The notes beneath the pieces are model-generated. The model had not been told where the DNA came from. It made no database searches and saw only the letters and a program-made list of their open reading frames with translations. From the NCBI GenBank assembly GCA_949152475.1, contig OX424561.1:26220481-26284480 (forward strand): DNA of 64,000 bases, in the 5' to 3' direction. The position numbers were made by a program, and so were the translations under genes. This DNA is from Terebella lapidaria (Eukaryota; Annelida; Polychaeta; Terebellida; Terebellidae). Below are positions 54,058-64,000 of the stretch, piece by piece (within the stretch, counting starts at the first letter, position 1; each line of letters starts with the position of its first letter).

Positions 54058-55156
54058 CATGTTTTCCAGGTACGTGGGCAGTCTAAATTGGTTATGAAAG
54101 GGTTATATAACAGGTTTTATATATGACTATCATGTATGTAAAATTGTCCAGCCATTCATGGAGCACGTAACTTTGATTGATTTACTTATTTGTCCATGAT
54201 TGGAAATGTAGGGTTTTTACTAAACAACTAATTTAATCTTGTTAGGTATCTTGTTAGGTATCTTGTTATTGATTTATGATTTTATCCATATTGTTAATAA
54301 ATAGCCATTTGTTTGAAATGCGACCCGAGTTGCTGCATCGCACAACATGTATACATACACTACATGTTTTCCAGGCAAATTGGCCATTTACAACTAACAA
54401 CCCACAACGAACGAACTGTGATCGGCCCGTTGACGAAATAAGGGTTGCAATGGCGCAGTCGGCAGGATTTTGGTAGATGAGGATGACGTACTGATCTCCA
54501 CTACCCCAGTTAGAGCGGTTCCGATGACGTCAGTGACATCCCGGGGCGAGGACGTCGGAAAGCACTATACCGTCAGGAACACCGGACCCGTGGCCTCGCG
54601 TATGTGATCGACTGGAAAGAGCGCGCTTTTCTCATATCTCCGCTTGTGGCATCCATCGCACGACGGACGGATCACACTTCGCGCACACACAGACGGACGG
54701 ACGGTCTTCGCTTGAAACCGGTATACCCAACTTCGTATGCATGCAGAGTTCTAGTACTGAACCTGAATTTTACTTTGGTACCAAAACTCTACTAAATTGA
54801 ATATTATTTGGTCAGTAAGATCAAATTTTCGTGTGAAGTTATATAGGCCTATGTTTGAATGTAGTTTGTGTGTGAGTGTGTTAGTCAATTTATCGCGATT
54901 ATAGTATTTGTGTTCGTGTATTTAAACTTTTGCTCAATTATTATATGTCCCGAACGTGAACCAGGTATTGCTAGGCAGGTATATACTCCATACTTAGATG
55001 TTGAATGTTGTTTGGGGTAGGCTACCTAGATTAGTAGTATTAGCCCACCACGTACCGTCACAAATATTCACACCTCAATACATCGAAACACAGCGGTCTG
55101 CGTTCGGAAAAACGTGCGGCGGTTTTGTCGAGCACCAGCGCCCTAAAGTGCATTGC
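54058..55156. other. Intergenic stretch, possible tRNA-derived SINE remnant
   Basis: No gene is seen. 'catgttttccagg' occurs at both 54058 and 54363. TGGCGCAGTCGG at 54451-54462 is a perfect RNA polymerase III A-box, and GGTTCCGATGAC at 54517-54528 is a poor B-box. This could be a decayed tRNA-derived SINE, but a cloverleaf is not supported. Confidence 0.3.
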
Positions 55157-55645
55157 CGGTAGGTAGGTAGGTAGGTAATTTATTTTCAAACTATAATCGT
55201 TGATCATATTTACAGTAATGGTTTACAATGCATATACATATACAAATATAGTTTGGGGTTACTCCAGAGATAAAAATAAATCTGTGAGTTGGAGGAACCG
55301 GTGTAGAGAATTAAATATGATTTTGATCAGTTTATATAGTTATTGATAATAACCACAAACGGCTTATAATTCTGATACATAGAAGAGTTATTGCAAGGTT
55401 AGCGATTGGAAGGTTACCGGTTAGCAGTGCCCATTGACTTGTGCCTTTCAGTGCTGTTATAGTAGTTTATGATGAATATAAAGTAATTTGCATGAATATC
55501 AAAGAGATGACGACGGTGGATCAATACGAATTGATGTAATATTTTTTTAACCTGTTAGAGGATGATTTAATAGATAAAGCATCCTTAATTTGATTTGGGA
55601 TTTGTAACCACAAATTTGGACCTTTGTGAAGAAATGTTTTTGACA

Positions 55646-56499
55646 TTAGAGCGTTGGGGGCGAAGCCCCCAACCCTCTACATGTCTATGTGCTGACTTTT
55701 TCATGGAGGTTTCATGCCAACCTATCGACGCCCGTTTTGGCATATAAACGTTTAGAAACCTACTTCAAATTATAATTTTCTTCGTCCTTGACATGAAATC
55801 TCTCGAATTGATGGTAAACTTTGAATATTCCACACATGTATAATGCATAAATCGATGTGTTAGGTTTGAGAAAATTACGCAAAATGCTGAGATTGTTTGG
55901 AAAACGTCAAAATGGCGGAGCCGATGGAAATTGACGTTCCCAGAATGCAAAGCAAATTTTACCGCAATGACGCGTATTTTGGAGCACACAATCTCCTGTG
56001 CAGCATCCATGTAAGCTTGCGTGTGCCGTGTGGCATTCCTTGGAATTATGAAGCGAACACAACGATTCGTCTGCGATGCCACGGCTACATTTACCATAAT
56101 TCGACGTATTTTATATGTCAAGGTGTTGGGTTTGCGAAGCCTTCAGAAAATCCTTTATATTTTAAACTGGTCTTTTCATTAGCCCAGTGGGCATATATGT
56201 TAATTATCATGATATCAGATGCAGATATTCCTCATAGTTTAAAATATTTTTAAGGATATTTCATTAGGTTCAATACCATTTTAGCAGGAGTATCTGTTTC
56301 ATTGAGTTCAAAATGAATGTTTACTTATTAGAAAAATATGAATGAAGTAGGCCTATGCTTTCATCATAATATACGGGAATGAATTGGAATCATATCATTA
56401 TGGTAGCATTTTTATTTGGAGGCGGGGGGGGGGGTTACGTTGAGTAGAATACATTCCGCAGTCTAGGGTGCTGATGGTGTGCTCGAGCTCTAATGTCGA
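55646..56499 (-). mobile_element. 854-bp non-autonomous Helitron inserted in a LINE
   Basis: Read on the minus strand it begins TCGACATTAGAGC and ends with a strong hairpin (arms GTTGGGGGC and GCCCCCAAC, plus-strand 55653-55673), four bases and then CTAA. That is the Helitron signature of 5' TC and 3' hairpin followed by CTRR. The LINE sequence on both sides joins without target duplication into a continuous reading frame (...IQLTVR, VSKTFLHKG...), so the insertion was precise. It encodes no Rep or helicase. It holds a candidate exon on the opposite strand (55912-56010) and a G-run near 56421-56433. Confidence 0.7.
55912..56010 (+). CDS. Candidate first exon (33 codons) carried inside the Helitron
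   Basis: ATGGCGGAG follows GTCAAA (A at -3, G at +4), giving an excellent start context. The frame runs 33 codons, beginning MAEPMEIDVPRMQSKFYRND, and meets CAT|GTAAGC, a good donor, at 56011 in phase 0. The residues look protein-like rather than repeat-derived, but I do not recognise a family. Helitrons are known to capture host gene fragments. This could be one, or a chance ORF. No downstream exon was found inside the element. Confidence 0.35.
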
Positions 56500-57455
56500 C
56501 TCTCACAGTTAGCTGTATTTTCTTGTTGCGATGTATTCGGACAATCTATGGTTAATATGTGGATTATTACAGCGTCTTGTATAGTGAGTATGTACCTCGG
56601 TATTGGATTGGTAGAGGGATAGAAGAGGCGGTGGTAGGTGGTTATTCTCATGTAAATACATGAATTTACACAGCTGTAAATTGAAAAGATCAGATAGTTT
56701 AAGAACACCAAGCGTTTTGAAAAGATAACATGTGTGATCATTATATTTAGCGTTACAGATATACCTAATACATTTCTTTTCTAAAATTTCCAGTTTATGC
56801 AATTTGTAGTTATAAGCCACTCCCCATAACATAATACCATACACCAGATGGGACTGAACAAGACTATAATAGAGCAATTTGAGAGTACTAGTGGTTAAGA
56901 TTCGTTTTGCTTTGTTAATTGCATAAGCTCCACTTGATATTTTCTTAGATATATGATTTATTTGTTCCCCCCACTCCAGTTCATCATCCATATAAATGCC
57001 TAGGAACTTAGTAGCATTTACTTTATTGATTGTGTTATCGCCAATTTTTAGTGTATTTACGTTCGATAAGAGGCTCTTTTTTGTACGTTTGGGGTGAAAT
57101 ATTATGAAATTAGTCTTTAGTACATTTAGCGAGAGTTTATTAGCTGCAAACCAATCAGATAGTGAGAGTAGGTCTGCTTCTATTTCGCTGAACAGATTTT
57201 CAGTTTTAGTGTGATAGATGGTGGTATCATCAGCAAACAGGATACTCTTTTAATGTTTCAAGCAATTAGGGAGGTCATTAGTGTAGATGATGAAAAGGAG
57301 TGGGCCCAGAACCGATCCCTGTGGCACCCCACATGTAATGTTATTGTGGTTTGACTGAACGTCACGGTAAGATACGTATTGCGATCTGTTGGTGAGGTAG
57401 CTCCTGAACCACTCCAAGGCAAGTCCACGTACGCCATAAAATTCAAGTTTGAGAA

Positions 57456-57990
57456 TTTACTCTCGTAAAGTCAGCGGTGTTTTGCGCTCCGATCGGAATT
57501 TTCCTTCGCGATATTTGCTTTTGTTTTTGCGTGTTGTGACTTTACACTGCTGACGGACATATTGACTGCTTGACAGACTCACTTTGGTCAATTATTTATC
57601 CACATTATATTATAATAACCATATCATTATCCTTATATACCAGTCGTATACATATAACGTGTTCGATTAATTTGTTTATTTTACTATAACTTAGTGAGAA
57701 TCTTGAACATGTTTATTGTGTGTATACATTGGTAAATTGTATTGTGTGTTTACATAGACGTGGAATCAATACCCAGTATCAAGTATTCCGAGCAAACAAA
57801 ACAGGGTCCGTTATCCAATCTCATAGTCCGGGGACAGAAAGTCATATCAGACATACGAAGTGAGAGAAAACAAAAATGACAGGGAAACTCATGAACCCCC
57901 GTAAATGGCCATCAGGAGGTGAAATCAGGTGTTCCGGAAAGAGTGAGCATTTCCTGCCCCACTAGTGGCACCCGTCATGAATTCCCCAAA
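57456..57990. other. Intergenic stretch, no gene recognised
   Basis: AT-rich. The last part (about 57820-57985) may be the 3' untranslated sequence of the adjacent minus-strand retroelement fragment. No gene. Confidence 0.4.
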
Positions 57991-57991
57991 A

Positions 57992-58398
57992 TTAACATGA
58001 AAATAGATCTAGTTGCATGGCAGACATGGATTTGCTGTATTTATCAACCAGATCATGATGACGTCCATAGAATTTCTTAAACGCAGCGATAAGTCTTGGT
58101 AAAACATATCCTTGTCGTAGCAGTTTAGAGACTAGCTGGGCACTTCGATAGACAAAGTCCTCATATTTGCAACTAGCTCTGGAATAGCGTATAAGTTGAG
58201 AAACAAACACACCATATGCCGGTGACATAGGAATGTTGCTGCTTAGAAAAGGGAAATTGACTATGGAAAAATTGAAATCATCACGTTTGTCATATAATCT
58301 AGTTGACAGGTTAGAATCATTATCAATCTCCAACCTCAGGTCTAGATAGTTGGAAAAATTAGCGGATTCTGTAGTATCCTTAATTTCAAGTTCCTTAG
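57992..58398 (-). pseudogene. Non-LTR retroelement C-terminal fragment
   Basis: The minus strand reads LYDKRDDFNFSIVNFPFLSS, then AYGVFVSQLIRYSRASCKYE, then LLRQGYVLPRLIAAFKKFYG. This very characteristic tail (YDKRDDF.F.IVNFP, YGVY.SQLIRY.RA, FYGR...LV.KY) follows the RT in a widespread family of animal retroelements. The upstream part (KELEIKDTTESANFSNYLDL) is in the same frame to about 58398. The RT core itself is absent, so this is an end fragment. Confidence 0.65.
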
Positions 58399-58681
58399 GA
58401 ATACATTACTCACATACATCTTACAGTATTCCATCATTATTTGTGGTGTGACTATAATATAGTTACACATTGTATATTATACCATTATATACCTTGTTGT
58501 AAAAAGCGATACTGACTCTGCCTGCTACAGTGATCAATCCTGCATGTGGATTGGCATTATTGATTGTCGTATGATTTGGTTGGGTACCTTATCTCTTCCA
58601 GGTTCATTTCCTATCACATGCCATTGGTTTTGATTACAACTGATTTGTTGAAGACACATATTAGCCCAGTTTTCCTGTTGT
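58399..58681. other. Short intergenic stretch before Gypsy B
   Basis: AT-rich. No LTR-like ends, primer-binding site or gene could be recognised here, so the 5' end of Gypsy B is not defined. Confidence 0.4.
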
Positions 58682-59714
58682 TTGTCGCACATTGTTTCAT
58701 TGGTCATCATGTCACTAAGAGACATGTTGGAAAATCTCTCAGGCTTGAGTGAAGATGAGAAAAAAGAAGCCATGGAGCATCTTCAAAAATCAATTGGCTC
58801 ACCAGCCACGGTATCTCGTGGGTCTACTAGACCGTCACCTAGGAAACTGAGATTGTTTTCTGGGACAGTTCCCACACCCTCCAGTGAAGTTGATTTCGAA
58901 ACATGGTATCTTCATGTATCACAGCTGCTTGAAGATGAAACATTTGGATAGGAAGATCGTTATTTTCCAGTCACTTCTTAGACCAGCACTAGACACAGCC
59001 AGAAGTGTTAGAGATTCTGACTCAAAGACATGTGTTGATCTGCTTCGAAAAATATATGGCAAAGTGACAGATGGACAAGAGTTGCTCATATCCATATATT
59101 CCACATTTCAAGATCCCAAAGAGTTGTCCTCAGCGTATGTCCAACTCTTGTACTTGCTCTTTGTAGAAGCTGCAGAGAAAGATGGTCTTAACGTTTCCAG
59201 TGTTCCTTTGGAGCTGCTGAAGCAGTTCATTCGAGGCAGTCATGATGAGGACATGATCCAGAAATTACGTCTCGAAGGTAAGACTGACTCACCTCTCTCG
59301 TTTGCTGATCTCCTGTTGGCAATCAGAAGGGAAGAGAGCAAGAGGACAGAGAAACGACTCAGACTGAAATCATCCACACCTGTCAAGGGTCAGGTTGCAG
59401 CTGCAAACGTGGTACCAGCTGCAGCTGAAGCCAATACACTGGTGAACACAGAGCTGGTTGCTCTGTTGCAACAGATGAACACACGCATGGACAGACTCGA
59501 GAAGCAGCAAGATAAAAAGAAGCCTGCTTCTTGCGGCTCTGGTGGCTCTGGTGGTCGTCGGGAACAACCTCCTAGGAGGAAGGCACAGAACCGTCGTCGT
59601 AAGATGTTCTGCTATAAATGTGGAGATGAAGACCACAAGATGTCAGAATGCACCAATGACTCCAATCCCCAACGTGTACACGAACAGCTGCAGTCTAATT
59701 TACCATCAAACTAG
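58682..59714 (+). pseudogene. Gypsy B gag region, PNMA/Gypsy12-like, broken
   Basis: Capsid-like text KLRLFSGTVPTPSSEVDFET, then QSLLRPALDTARSVRD, then DLLRKIYGKV, matches the PNMA-type gag pattern (KLR.FSG...P...E.F..W, LL..PAL...R). It is followed by a Lys/Arg/Ser linker and the CCHC knuckle CYKCGDEDHKMSEC. Vertebrate PNMA genes derive from gags of this lineage. Likely start at ATG 58712 (MSLRDMLENL). A fossil, broken. Confidence 0.75.
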
Positions 59715-59725
59715 ATGAGACATCT

Positions 59726-62152
59726 ATGCCGGGATCGATAGATGTCTCAATGGCCCAAACAAAAGATCCCAAAAGAGTCGAGGATTTGCCCCCATCCATC
59801 ATTGGTAGTGCCAGTGAAGCTGTCACAAAGGTGCATGGTGCTGAATGTCGGACCTTGATAGATTCTGGATCAATGGTCAGTACAATTTCACAGACGTTCA
59901 AAGATCGTCACTTGACAGATTTCACAATTTACCCTCTGAATGACCTGCTGAAAGTTCAGGGTCCTGCTGGAGATGTATTGCCCTACAAAGGGTTCATAGA
60001 AGCACAAGTAGATATTCCGTGGGATTCAAGGGTTCAGAAACGTTGGTGTATTCCCAATTCTGGTGGCTCCAGACACGCACTATAATGCTCGGGTACCATT
60101 CCTTTTGGGGACCAATATACTCCATGTTTTCCTAGATCACTTAAAGCCTGGATCACGTGAGCATCACAGACGCCCATCAGTTCACATGGGACTTCAGATT
60201 CTTGAGATGCGGGAACGTCACCTGAACAGGTCGCAGGGTACATATGGACACGTCAGATGTATACAACCAGTATCGTTGAAGCCAGGACATTCCACAGTTG
60301 TCTATGGTCGTGCTCAGATAGCCGTACAGGCTGTACGTGGTGTTGCACTTGTCCAGTGCCAGCAGATGTCAGTTTCCTTTCTTACTGTCACCCCAGGTTT
60401 GGTAGAGATTTCAGAGAAAGGTGATCGTGTCCCTGTGGAAATATTCAACTGCAGTGATGAGGAAGTTACGCTAGACTGCAATGATATCCTTGGCGTAATA
60501 CAGCAAGTGACAATAGAAGATTCAAAGTGTATCCTTACTGAAAACCAAGAATTCCTGGAAAAGTTTCATCTGAATGACTTCCCAGAGGGTGTCAGTGAAG
60601 AGCAGCTGCAGCATTTGAAGGCTCTGCTCTGTCAAGAGAAACCGGTGTTCTCCAGCAGTGATGTTGAACTGGGTCGCACTTCCGTCGTCAAACATGATAT
60701 CAAATTGAGCAACAACAACCCATTCAAGGGCCAGAAGAATTCCACCTGCACTGTATGGTGAAGTGAGAGAACACCTCAAAGAGATGTTGCAGGCCGATGT
60801 CATCCTAGAATCTGAGAGTCCATGGGCCTCCAATGTTGTGCTAGTGAGAAAAAAGGATGGCTCATTGCGCTTCTGCATCGACTTCAGGCGCCTGAATGAA
60901 CGAACCATCAGAGACGCTCACCCACTTCCTAGGATTGAAGAAACCCTAGATGCCCTGGGTGGAGCCAACTGGTTTACAAGCCTTGATCTCAAAAGTGGGT
61001 ACTGGCAGGTGGAATTGGAAGAAGATGCCAAACCAAAGACTGCCTTTACCGTGGGACCCCTCGGCTTCTTTGAGTGCAATAGGATGCCATTTGGCTTAAC
61101 CAATGCGCCAGCATCTTTCCAGAGACTGATGTCACAGGTAATGGGCGATCTACACCTCAAAACCTGTCTAATATACCTGGACGACATCGTTGTACTTTCG
61201 AGCACCATCGAAGAGCATCTACAACGGCTCCAGGAAGTACTGCAGCGGATCAGGAAGGCAGGTTTGACATTGAAACCAACAAAATGTCATTTCCTGAAAC
61301 AGAAGATCAACTATCTTGGGCATGTTGTTTCCAATCATGGGATTGAGTGTGATCCTGAGAAAACTAAAACCCTTGAAGATTGGCAAGAGCCAACTGATGT
61401 CAAATCTCTCCAGAAGTTTCTAGGGTTTTCAGGCTTCTACCGGCGGTTTATTCGAGACTATGCAAAGGTAGAAGCACCACTCACCAAGTTGATTGGGGGA
61501 CCCAGTAAGAAGAAGAAGAAACCAAAACCAGAGTGGAGATGGGAACAGCCACAGAAGGATGCTTTCCGGGAACTCATCAGGCTCCTGACATCCCCACCAG
61601 TTCTGGCATACCCTGACTATTCCTTGCCGTTCCTCCTCAGAATTGATGCCAGTCATGAAGGACTTGGTGCCATACTTTGTCAAGAACAGAATGGTCAGAC
61701 AAAAGTGATTGCTTATGCCAGCAGAGCATTGAAGAAGGGTGAGAAGAACCACCCTGCACACAAATTAGAATTCCTCGGTCTAAAGTGGTCTGTCACTGAG
61801 GAATTTCGAGACTACCTCTATGGTCACAAGTTTACAGTCACCACAGATAACAATCCCCTGACTTATGTTTTGACGTCAGCAAAACTAGATGCCACAGGGC
61901 AAAGGTGGTTGGCTGACCTAGCAGCATTTGACTTCCAGCTCGTCTACAAGCCTGGACACACAAACATCGATGCTGATGTTTTGTCACGATTGCCAAGGGC
62001 GAAGATGGAGTGTATCCCGGAAGATGTTGTTGCTGCTGTCTGTAAGCAAGACTCCAGTGAGAATTCTGGATATGTTGAAAGTTTGTCTCTACAGGCCTCA
62101 GTGTTAGCACAAACCCATGTTCCAGATATAGTCCAGCAGAACTGCAGAAAAG
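59726..62152 (+). pseudogene. Gypsy B pol region (protease, RT, RNase H), broken
   Basis: Protease LIDSGSMVSTIS. RT LRFCIDFRRLNERT, then MPFGLTNAPASFQRLM, then CLIYLDDIVVLSS, with the thumb KINYLGHVVSNHGI and FLGFSGFYRRFI. RNase H LRIDASHEGLGAILCQ and VTTDNNPLTYVL, ending in GHTNIDADVLSRLP. The RT/RNase H frame (60763-62187) is open throughout. The region as a whole is broken. Confidence 0.85.
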
Positions 62153-62156
62153 CATG

Positions 62157-63887
62157 TTTTGGCGTCATTATGAACTTTTTTTGCTAATTCATCATCTCTG
62201 AGCATTCCTGAGTTAGAATCAGCCGGGTGCCACCTTGGCACCCTTGGGGAATTTTTTTCAGAGCCGAAAAACAAAATGGCTGCCACCGAATACCACTAAA
62301 TTTACTTTTTTGACAATATCTCCGCTTCTAGGCCACTTAGAAGCACAAACTTGGTGTCTATTACTAGGTTTTCATGGTCAAGGAATTCAATTATAATACT
62401 GCCAAACTTGAATATATAACAACTCATCAGATTTTTTAGATTAACCACCCAGATATTTGAAAAATCTGGTTTTGGTCAAGTGATTAAATGCTCATGCATT
62501 TGCCACTCAGTACAACATTTATTGTTGTCCAATACTATGTATTCAGGCTCAATAAATCAATGACAATATATGATTATATGTGACAATATGTTTTCACCAT
62601 TAAATTAGGTGTTACATGTGGCAACATTATGAGTCATTGGCAATTCTTCGTAATTCTTCGAATCAACATCTTCATCATCTTCCTGAACAGGTTCTTCCTT
62701 GGTATGTTCATTGCAACAATCTGGTCCAGAATAATAGGCACAGAAATATGAACAAGTCAGACTGGAACTATACAGCCACATCGTTCAGTGGAACATGGCC
62801 GGCTGGTGGAGCATCCAAATTCGACCTGTTGGAAGCGGGGTTGAATGCATATTGTGCCGTCTCCATCTGTATTCCGACCATATTGGGTCGGGTGAAAGTG
62901 TGGAGGGTCTGATTGAGAGGCGGATTTATACATAAGAACTTGTAATTCAGTACGATGTAGATACTGAAGTTGTCTTGTGATAGGGGCAATACCTTCAGTT
63001 TCGAGGCCAATGTGTTCTTTGAGATTGTAATCATCACATTCCTCACAGGATGGTGGCGAACAAACATATCATTTCTCAGTTTGAAACCATGATAGGCACC
63101 AAAAGAGGCAGTCCTTTCTGGCATCAGGTTTGTTTCATCTGCTTCTGGTTGACCAAGTGAGATTAGGTGATTTCCCCTCTTGGGGTCTTCAATGCTGTGG
63201 CATTTCCAATGCCAAACAGATACTGTAGTACACAATGTCACGTAGTACAATGTCACTGTAGTACAGCATGTACATCGTGCTCAAATGCAAGTTTTGTGGA
63301 AATCCGCTGCTCAACAACAGATGTGGTGTTCAAATTTCTGTGGCTGTCTTTTAAGCCCAGATTGTTGCAACGAATATACAAAGGAGAACCTGTTCAGGAA
63401 GACGATAATGATGACTGACCAAGTTATGATCTGTCAATGACCAATAATGTTGTCACATGTAAGAGTTGATATCATACAGCTTTTGTTGGGTCAGTACTAT
63501 AGATTCACTAACCCAGGAGTGAACACCAAGATTGTTGATTAAAGTGGAAAATGCATATCACTTGAACAGAACCAGATTTTTTAAAGGATCGGGTTCGTCA
63601 AAACCCGAAAAAACGGATAAGCTCTTATATATACAAGTTTCGCAGTATTATAATTGGATTCCTTGGCCATGAAAACCTAGTAGTAGACACCAAGTTCGTG
63701 CTTCCAAGTGGTCTAGAAGCAGAGATATTGTCAAAGAAGTAAATTCAGCGGTGCTCGGTGGCGGCCATTTTGTTTTTCGGCTCTGAAAAAAATTCCCCAA
63801 GGGTGCCAAGGTGGCACCCGGCTGTTTCTGACTCAGGAATGCTCAGAGATGATGAATCAACAAAAAAAGTTCATAATGACGCCAAAA
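62157..63887. mobile_element. 1731-bp foldback DNA transposon inserted in Gypsy B
   Basis: The ends TTTTGGCGTCATTATGAAC (62157) and GTTCATAATGACGCCAAAA (to 63887) are perfect inverted repeats. Pairing continues, with divergence, for about 560 bp: GTGCCACCTTGGCACCC, then GTGGCAACATTAT-like text, then CTTCCTGAACAGG at 62680 against CCTGTTCAGGAAG at 63389. It is flanked by CATG on both sides (62153-62156 and 63888-63891), a 4-bp target duplication. The about 600-bp centre has a 162-codon minus-strand frame (62768-63256) without a recognisable transposase. Superfamily unknown. The inner CCTTGGCACCC is itself palindromic. Confidence 0.8.
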
Positions 63888-64000
63888 CATGCTCCACAAT
63901 AAAATAGTCATTTGACAACTGGACTAATATTGATTTGTCTACCATGAACATCGACTGGGTGTCTGAGCAACAGGATGACCAAACAATCAATCATGTGACA

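Larger units (their letters stand above)
55157..57455 (-). mobile_element. 5'-truncated LINE split by a Helitron
   Basis: The minus-strand RT text runs [20 protein letters not shown], then [20 protein letters not shown], then an in-frame stop (about 57250), then SILFADDTTIYH, FLGIYMDDELEWGEQ and LVYGIMLWG. After the inserted Helitron it resumes with SKTFLHKGPNLWLQIPNQIK and a stop near 55520. The 3' tail is TACC repeats (55157-55176 region). The FADD-type RT and LW..IP..IK tail fit a CR1/Jockey-like clade. N-terminal RT and endonuclease are absent. The short non-tandem 3' UTR is AT-rich. A dead copy with at least one stop and the insertion. Confidence 0.8.
58682..64000 (+). mobile_element. 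Ty3/Gypsy element with PNMA-type gag (Gypsy B), broken, runs off the window
   Basis: Plus-strand gag (58682-59714), protease (about 59726-60085), RT and RNase H (60763-about 62000), then the start of the integrase-side linker, interrupted by a foldback transposon (62157-63887) and resuming at 63892 (MNIDWVSEQQDDQT). No LTR was recognised upstream, and the 3' part is outside the window. It is broken, with about three or four interruptions besides the insertion, and looks older than Gypsy A. Confidence 0.8.

Noticed and set aside
54451-54528. tRNA gene
   Set aside because: The A-box is perfect, but the B-box is poor and no acceptor or anticodon stem could be formed. At most a decayed SINE head.
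63167-63418. 83-codon plus-strand frame in the foldback transposon
   Set aside because: It spans the transposon's own arm and centre, with no domain, and runs opposite a longer minus-strand frame.

Overview
The window looks like the genome of an invertebrate animal, probably marine (mollusc-, brachiopod-, hemichordate- or lancelet-like). The evidence is one intron-containing Schlafen-family gene in AT-rich DNA packed with LINEs, Ty3/Gypsy relics, foldback DNA transposons and Helitron-like elements that carry long minisatellite arrays. No sequence here fixes the phylum, so the host assignment is an inference. No tRNA, rRNA or CRISPR locus was recognised.

Layout. 1-18190 is almost all repeats. 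It holds five whole or partial copies of a satellite-bearing element (family 1, 134-bp internal monomers), a nested inverted-repeat transposon complex (2033-6955), and one copy of a second satellite-bearing element (family 3, 7634-9783). 18195-18523 is a LINE 3' fragment. 18714-25095 is the only convincing host gene: a four-exon Schlafen-like gene of about 1142 codons. It encodes a Schlafen core nuclease domain, an SF1 helicase and a C-terminal HIRAN-like domain. A decayed copy of its 3' end lies at 30620-31060. 25557-26954 is a second family-3 element, carrying four perfect RFX X-box palindromes. 27373-29642 is a third satellite-bearing family with 147-bp monomers.

31713-34430 is another family-1 element, interrupted by a 5'-truncated LINE (32614-34280). 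34431-54057 is a young but broken minus-strand Ty3/Gypsy element (Gypsy A). It has one whole LTR and one partial LTR, a gag ORF, a pol region with a 2.95-kb tandem duplication, and two extra ORFs of unknown function. Inside its bounds sits a 5.3-kb 147-bp-satellite element (38862-44180), itself interrupted by a 1.4-kb solo LTR with a 5-bp target duplication. 55157-57455 is a minus-strand LINE split by a precise 854-bp Helitron that carries a possible captured first exon. 57992-58398 is another LINE fragment. 58682 to the window end is a broken plus-strand Gypsy (Gypsy B) with a PNMA-type gag, cut by a 1.73-kb foldback transposon.

The main points of interest are these. (1) The Schlafen-helicase-HIRAN domain combination. 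(2) Three sequence-unrelated satellite-bearing transposon families share one architecture: terminal hairpin, subterminal inverted repeats, central tandem array and, in two of the three, a 3' hairpin. All three contain the nuclear-receptor motif TCAAGGTCA, and family 3 also carries RFX X-boxes. (3) Paired, compensatory changes in the family-1 5' hairpin suggest that the structure itself matters. (4) The Helitron with the exon-like cargo.
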